A stretch of DNA of 64,000 bases from Gammaproteobacteria bacterium (lineage in GTDB: Bacteria > Pseudomonadota > Gammaproteobacteria > Eutrophobiales > Eutrophobiaceae), in assembly GCA_026710545.1 (NCBI GenBank), contig JAPOQU010000093.1, positions 26,507 to 90,506 on the forward strand, in the 5' to 3' direction. Below are positions 60,354 through 64,000 of the stretch, piece after piece. The stretch's first letter is position 1. Every line of letters begins with the position of its first letter. The notes under the pieces are model-generated. The model had not been told where the DNA came from. It made no database searches and saw nothing but the letters and a program-made list of their open reading frames with translations. Position numbers and translations under genes: made by a program.

Positions 60354-62276
60354 CTAGCGCGTACAGTCAACGAGCGCTTGCGCGTACGAGTGCTTCGCAT
60401 TCTTCTCATGCAACATGGCAATCGAGGCGCCGTTATCCGTCTCTCCGGACTCCCAGTCCGCCACCGTCCTGCCCTTGTCTTTCAATTGTTGCACGTGCTC
60501 CCTGAGCTGAACCAGCCTGTCAGCCATCATTTCCATTTCCCCTGCGCTGAGCAAACCGGTAACACTGTCTGCCGCGTTGGGCATAAAGTCATCCGCAAGG
60601 ATTTTGTCCGCCAGGCCGGCGTCAATCACCGGCGGCAGCCCGACGTTATAACTGGCCCCTTGGTAGCGGCCGGCGTTTACCATCGCCTGGCGGATCGCCA
60701 TCCTGGGGACGTCGGCAAAGTCGCGCAAATCATTATAGGACGGGCTTGCTCCGAAGGCATTATCGTTATCAATGCCTTTCAGGCTGAGGTAGTTGCCGGC
60801 CGGGTCGGTCCGGGCAATGACGTTGTCAAAATGGCGGTCGTGCTGGCCGGTCACCGCGTCGAGCACCTGTAAGGCAGTCAGGTCCTTATAGAGTTGATGC
60901 GTCATGCGGTGCAACGGCTCCATCCCCAGCTCCGAAAGCGTTGTCCCCTCGACCTTTTCCATCAGCACGCCCAACTGTCCCTGGTGAACAAAAAATTCGC
61001 TGTCCGCCAACACCCCGGTACCCAGCAGTTTGTCGAGCCTGCAGGAGGCCACGTTTCTCGCCCCGTAGCGGGGCTGCTCCTCCGGAATCATGGAGAGATC
61101 GGCAACAATTGCGCGGTTGTCGGGGTTTTCATCGACTGTACTGAACTTGAAAATCCCGGCGCTGCCATCGGCAAACCTTACCTGGTGAACGGTATTACAT
61201 GCGCCGGAACCGAACGGTTCGGCTGATACGGCGGTTTTGCTGTTGCCGGCGCCGGGTTGCACGTTGCCGCCCAGGTTAAGCCCGACGCGTTTGAATTCCA
61301 ACGCGTGCTGCCATGTGACGGGGGTGTTAAAGGTAACATTATCCATGCTGAAGTTGTTGCCCACGTCAACGACCAGGCTGCGCTCATTGTCAATTTCCGC
61401 CGGCAGTTTTTCCAGCACGGCAACCAGGGCCGGCGCGCGCGCGCCGAGTCCCCCTGGTAAACTACTGCCCAGCCTGGCCAGGTCGGCGGCGGCGACCACG
61501 GCCGCCTGCTCCAGGGAATCCAGTTGCTCGTTCAGTCGCACGACAGCCTCCGCCCTTTGCCGGGGCGTTTGCGCAACCAGGTCGGTTTCCAATGCCTTGT
61601 AGTAAGCCGCAAGTTCCGACTGGAAGGCTTCCAGCCTGGGGAACAACGCTTTCAGTTCCGTGTCGCGCTTAATGATGGTGATGTTGAGGATCGGGATTTT
61701 AATGTCTTTGCGCGGAGCGGGGAGACCGTGTCTCCGGAACAGGTCCGCCGCGTTCCTGTCCAGCCTTGACGTCAGGGGCTTTTCCGGCGCGCCGGCTACC
61801 CTGGAGCGGCTGCCTGACGGATCGTATTGTTGCGCGCCCATGACCCTGTCAATGTCCTGTTGCGCATGTTGCAGTTCCTCTGCGCGCGGGTCCGGCCGCG
61901 CGTTGATTGTGCCCGGTTCACCTGGCAGGCCCGTTCGATGAAGCGCATTGCCTCCGTCGCGGCCGGCGGCAGGGAAATTCACGTAGCGGTGGTTTTTGCC
62001 GGGCGCCTGCGTAAAAAAATCGTTACGGGTTTGCACCTCACTTGCGTCGGCCAGTTTCGGATTGTAATCGGCCAGTTGCGCGCCGGCAGCATGGTGGCTG
62101 GCGCCGGCCGGCGCGGCGGGCATGGGGTCAGATCTTGTCAGGTGAACCTGTTCCACCCCGTTGCCGGTGATCAACCTGCCGCGCGCTTCAGTCAGGCCCG
62201 CGTCCGGACTCCGGGTGGCCACCCGGGTGCTGTTCTCCGCCGCCCCGGCCGTATTGACGTTCAAACCGATTGGCAC
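60354..62276 (-). CDS. Kinase-like T3SS effector (PI3/4-kinase or protein-kinase fold)
   Basis: The 640-residue protein starts at a GTG preceded by GGGGAG. A disordered leader holds PAGASHHAAGAQ, like the APAGATHDGR block of E3 and E7. Residues about 350-510 show the order of a kinase domain: Gly-rich loop FGSGACN (355-361), strand lysine K377 in GIFKFS, a hinge-like LGVLMEKVEGTT, catalytic loop GQHDRHFDNV (D480, N485) and metal site GIDNDNAFG (D503). The HDRHxxN form is nearer to lipid and atypical kinases than to Ser/Thr kinases. Substrate unknown. First gene of the minus operon that ends in sctD. Confidence 0.78.
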   Translation of the reverse strand: MPIGLNVNTAGAAENSTRVATRSPDAGLTEARGRLITGNGVEQVHLTRSDPMPAAPAGASHHAAGAQLADYNPKLADASEVQTRNDFFTQAPGKNHRYVNFPAAGRDGGNALHRTGLPGEPGTINARPDPRAEELQHAQQDIDRVMGAQQYDPSGSRSRVAGAPEKPLTSRLDRNAADLFRRHGLPAPRKDIKIPILNITIIKRDTELKALFPRLEAFQSELAAYYKALETDLVAQTPRQRAEAVVRLNEQLDSLEQAAVVAAADLARLGSSLPGGLGARAPALVAVLEKLPAEIDNERSLVVDVGNNFSMDNVTFNTPVTWQHALEFKRVGLNLGGNVQPGAGNSKTAVSAEPFGSGACNTVHQVRFADGSAGIFKFSTVDENPDNRAIVADLSMIPEEQPRYGARNVASCRLDKLLGTGVLADSEFFVHQGQLGVLMEKVEGTTLSELGMEPLHRMTHQLYKDLTALQVLDAVTGQHDRHFDNVIARTDPAGNYLSLKGIDNDNAFGASPSYNDLRDFADVPRMAIRQAMVNAGRYQGASYNVGLPPVIDAGLADKILADDFMPNAADSVTGLLSAGEMEMMADRLVQLREHVQQLKDKGRTVADWESGETDNGASIAMLHEKNAKHSYAQALVDCTR

Positions 62277-62526
62277 CTGTTCTTCTCCCCTGAGATGGCT
62301 TCACTCATGGCGCCATTTTAGTTCATGGCGCTCCGCCTGTCATGAAGTTTTTGATAAATTGTTTTTGATAAATTAGTCCCTTACGAGTAGAATCCTGTAC
62401 AGAATGGTAAAGCAATTTGTTCGTCATTCCTGGTTCCGGCCTGGCCGGGTCAGGCAGGCATCTTTGACTTGAGATATTTCTTCGAGAATACGCAAGGACA
62501 TGGCGCGCGCATGATCTGACGTCACT
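62277..62526. promoter_or_regulatory. Divergent gap between the kinase-like effector and sctU
   Basis: This 250-base gap should hold promoters for both genes. It includes a repeat-like GTCATTCCTGG...GGCCGGGTCAGGC stretch (62425-62455) of the CCTGCGCGGGAATGAC type, and a doubled AATTTGTTTTTGATAAA run near 62350. No TGTGAG dyad is present. Confidence 0.4.
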
Positions 62527-63576
62527 ATGGCCGGCAAATCTTCTTCCGACAAGACCGAGCAACCGACCCAGAAGCGGATAAGGGACGCGCGTAAAAAAGG
62601 GCAGGTCGCCAAGGGCGAAGACTTCAGCAGCGCCGCCGTCCTGCTGGCCGCGGTGCTGTGCCTGTGGAGCGTCAACGAGATGATCATAGAGGACGTACAA
62701 CGGTTGCTGCTGTCGGCGACTGCCCTGGAATACGGCGGACTGCATGAAATCCTGGTCCGGGTCGGGCGCGAAGGCGGCGCGTTGTATCTCAAGGCCAGCC
62801 TGATCGTCACGGGTACCGCGGCGGTCGGCGCGCTGTTCGTCAATTTCCTCCAGGTCGGCCCCATTATCGCCCCCGAGGCCGTCCAGCCCCAGTTCAGCAA
62901 ACTCAACCCCGTTGAAAAACTCAAACAGATATTCTCCAGGGATTCCGCGATAAAAATGCTGAAGTCAATCGTCAAGATCCTGCTGCTGGGGCTGATCCTG
63001 GTTATCGCAATCCAGGCCAATATCCCCGCCTTGTTCAGTTTGCTCGATTGTGAACTGGGCTGTATCCTGCCCGTGGCGGGCGGGGTGGTCGGCGACGTCA
63101 TGGTCAACGCGCTGCTGGTATTTGTCGCCGTTGCCGTGGTTGACCTGTTTCTCAGCAGGAGAAAATATATCAAGGACCTGATGATGACCAAGGAGGAAGT
63201 CAAGCAGGAATTCAAGGAATCCGAAGGCGACCCGCATATCAAGGGCAAACGCAAACAGTTCTTCAGTGAAATCGTCAACAGCCAGCAGGCGAACAACGTA
63301 AAACGCTCCTCGGTGGTGGTCACCAACCCGGAACACGTGGCCATCGGCCTGCTCTATGACGAAGAAGAGACGCCGTTGCCCATTGTCACCTTCAAGGCGG
63401 AGGGGGCCATGGCCGCGCGCATGATTGAGATTGCCAAACGGGAAGGGGTGCCCATCATGCAGAACGTGCCCCTGGCCCGCTCCCTGCTGGAGCAATCACG
63501 GGTGGAGGAGTATATTCCCCAGGATTTGATCAAGCCCGTGGCCGAGGTGCTGCGGGTCGTGCGCAACATGCGCTGA
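62527..63576 (+). CDS. sctU: T3SS export switch protein SctU
   Basis: The 349-residue protein has four membrane helices and a cytoplasmic autocleavage domain (SKTEQPTQKRIRDARKKGQVAKG at the start, SRRKYIKDLMMTKEEVKQEFKESEGDP in the linker). The cleavage motif, NPTH in most relatives, is N267-P268-E269-H270 in VVVTNPEHVAIGLLYD; cleavage after the Asn should still work since N and P are kept. SctU switches from needle to translocator export under SctP. It is detached from sctT, 38 kb away. Confidence 0.95.
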   Translation: MAGKSSSDKTEQPTQKRIRDARKKGQVAKGEDFSSAAVLLAAVLCLWSVNEMIIEDVQRLLLSATALEYGGLHEILVRVGREGGALYLKASLIVTGTAAVGALFVNFLQVGPIIAPEAVQPQFSKLNPVEKLKQIFSRDSAIKMLKSIVKILLLGLILVIAIQANIPALFSLLDCELGCILPVAGGVVGDVMVNALLVFVAVAVVDLFLSRRKYIKDLMMTKEEVKQEFKESEGDPHIKGKRKQFFSEIVNSQQANNVKRSSVVVTNPEHVAIGLLYDEEETPLPIVTFKAEGAMAARMIEIAKREGVPIMQNVPLARSLLEQSRVEEYIPQDLIKPVAEVLRVVRNMR

Positions 63577-63594
63577 CCGCCTGCTGCCAAAGCA

Positions 63595-63661
63595 GGGGTC
63601 AGAGTAAAATCACCCCGGGCTGTGCCAGCGGCCACGATGGTAGCGATTTTACTCTGACCCC
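63595..63661. repeat. REP-like hairpin, family B (67 bases)
   Basis: Same 17-base arms and same total length as 57660-57726, with a different loop. It follows sctU and may act as terminator. Confidence 0.85.
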
Positions 63662-63761
63662 GGCTATCCATTCGTAATTCCCAATTCGTAAAATTTACAT
63701 GCTCCATAGTCCCGGATTATACCAACCCCGGTTGGATATAACGGAGTTTCCTGCTATCCCA

Positions 63762-64000
63762 CTACCACGGCAGGCTGGTGCGCAGCATCAGGGCGTACTC
63801 AGGCGGGGTGCGGCCGTCCTCGCGGCGTTCACCGTCCAGGCTGAGGCTGAGTTGCCGGCCCAGGGTGTAGCGCCAGCCCAGCCGCAGGGTGCGGTTCTCC
63901 CCCGCCCACTCCATGCCGTAATACGGCGTCAGGATGCCGTAGGTCCACGGCACGTCCATCCCGTAACCCAGCTCCGCAGTGAGGCGCCCCTGTGCAGCTA
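63762..64000 (-). CDS. C-terminal end of an outer-membrane beta-barrel/autotransporter-like protein (partial)
   Basis: The frame is open through the window edge, so only the last 78 codons are visible. They read as alternating amphipathic strands with regular glycine and aromatic residues (GILTPYYGMEWAG, LRLGWRYTLGRQLSLSLDGERRE) and end in a terminal Trp (LMLRTSLPW), the usual C-terminal signal for barrel insertion. The style matches autotransporter-like barrels at the end of large surface proteins. The passenger part lies outside the window. Confidence 0.75.
   Translation of the reverse strand, partial: AAQGRLTAELGYGMDVPWTYGILTPYYGMEWAGENRTLRLGWRYTLGRQLSLSLDGERREDGRTPPEYALMLRTSLPW

Overview
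The window reads as a chromosomal segment of a GC-rich gammaproteobacterium that probably lives in or on an animal host. The support is internal: a Ysc-type type III secretion system (T3SS) with many secreted-effector candidates, two of which carry long arrays of tyrosine motifs of the kind read by animal SH2 proteins, plus gram-negative features (TonB-dependent receptor, MS-ring lipoprotein, outer-membrane beta-barrel). I cannot name the species. No rRNA, tRNA, CRISPR array or transposase gene was seen.

Left part (about 0.1-22 kb), metabolism and transport. A SCO1-like copper chaperone and an ArsB/NhaD-type ion transporter are followed by a plus-strand aromatic-degradation operon (2748-10024): Rieske oxygenase, an NTF2-like protein fused to two CDGSH iron-sulfur motifs, a Tat-exported PCMH/VAO-type flavoprotein, a lipoprotein cytochrome c, a UbiD decarboxylase, a small VdcD-like zinc-finger subunit and a second signal-less flavoprotein. 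The UbiX flavin prenyltransferase that UbiD would need lies at 21419-21988. Between them are a minus-strand operon (HpaB-like hydroxylase, Rid protein, DUF1028 protein), an M20 deacylase, a LysR regulator divergent from an M24 peptidase and NCS1 permease, a TonB-dependent receptor and an MFS transporter. Together these look like uptake and breakdown of aromatic and nitrogen-containing compounds.

Right part (22-63.6 kb), a T3SS island in blocks of alternating strand. Minus block sctP-Q-R-S-T plus two chaperone-like genes; plus block with a fused partner-switching phosphatase/kinase, sctN and sctO; a minus effector block (E1-E6, two CesT chaperones); a prokaryotic pentameric ligand-gated ion channel; a plus block (effector E7, sctF, G, J, K, L, chaperone, SopB/IpgD-like phosphatase, two chaperones, translocator sctB, gatekeeper sctW, SycN-like chaperone, STAS protein, sctX, sctY, sctV); a minus block (kinase-like effector, unknown protein, chaperone, sctD); and plus sctU. 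Secretin sctC, the large translocator sctE and a full inner-rod gene sctI were not found here.

How the parts work together: SctRSTUV form the export gate, SctD/J the inner rings, SctK/L/N/O/Q the sorting platform and ATPase, SctF with its chaperone SctG the needle, SctP the length ruler, SctW/X/Y the substrate switch, and SctB the translocon. At least seven CesT-type chaperones sit beside effector genes. Control is probably by partner switching (SpoIIE-type phosphatase fused to an RsbW-like kinase, with a separate STAS antagonist), and a shared element of about 87 bp containing a TGTGAG-N5-CTCACA palindrome precedes both the sctP operon and the E3-chaperone-E2-E1 operon.

The most novel content is the tyrosine-motif effector pair E1/E2 with a repeated C-terminal domain of about 115 residues that is also found, diverged, in E6; also the kinase-like effector, the channel gene in the island, and the NTF2-CDGSH fusion. 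Intergenic spaces are dotted with two families of palindromic REP-like repeats.
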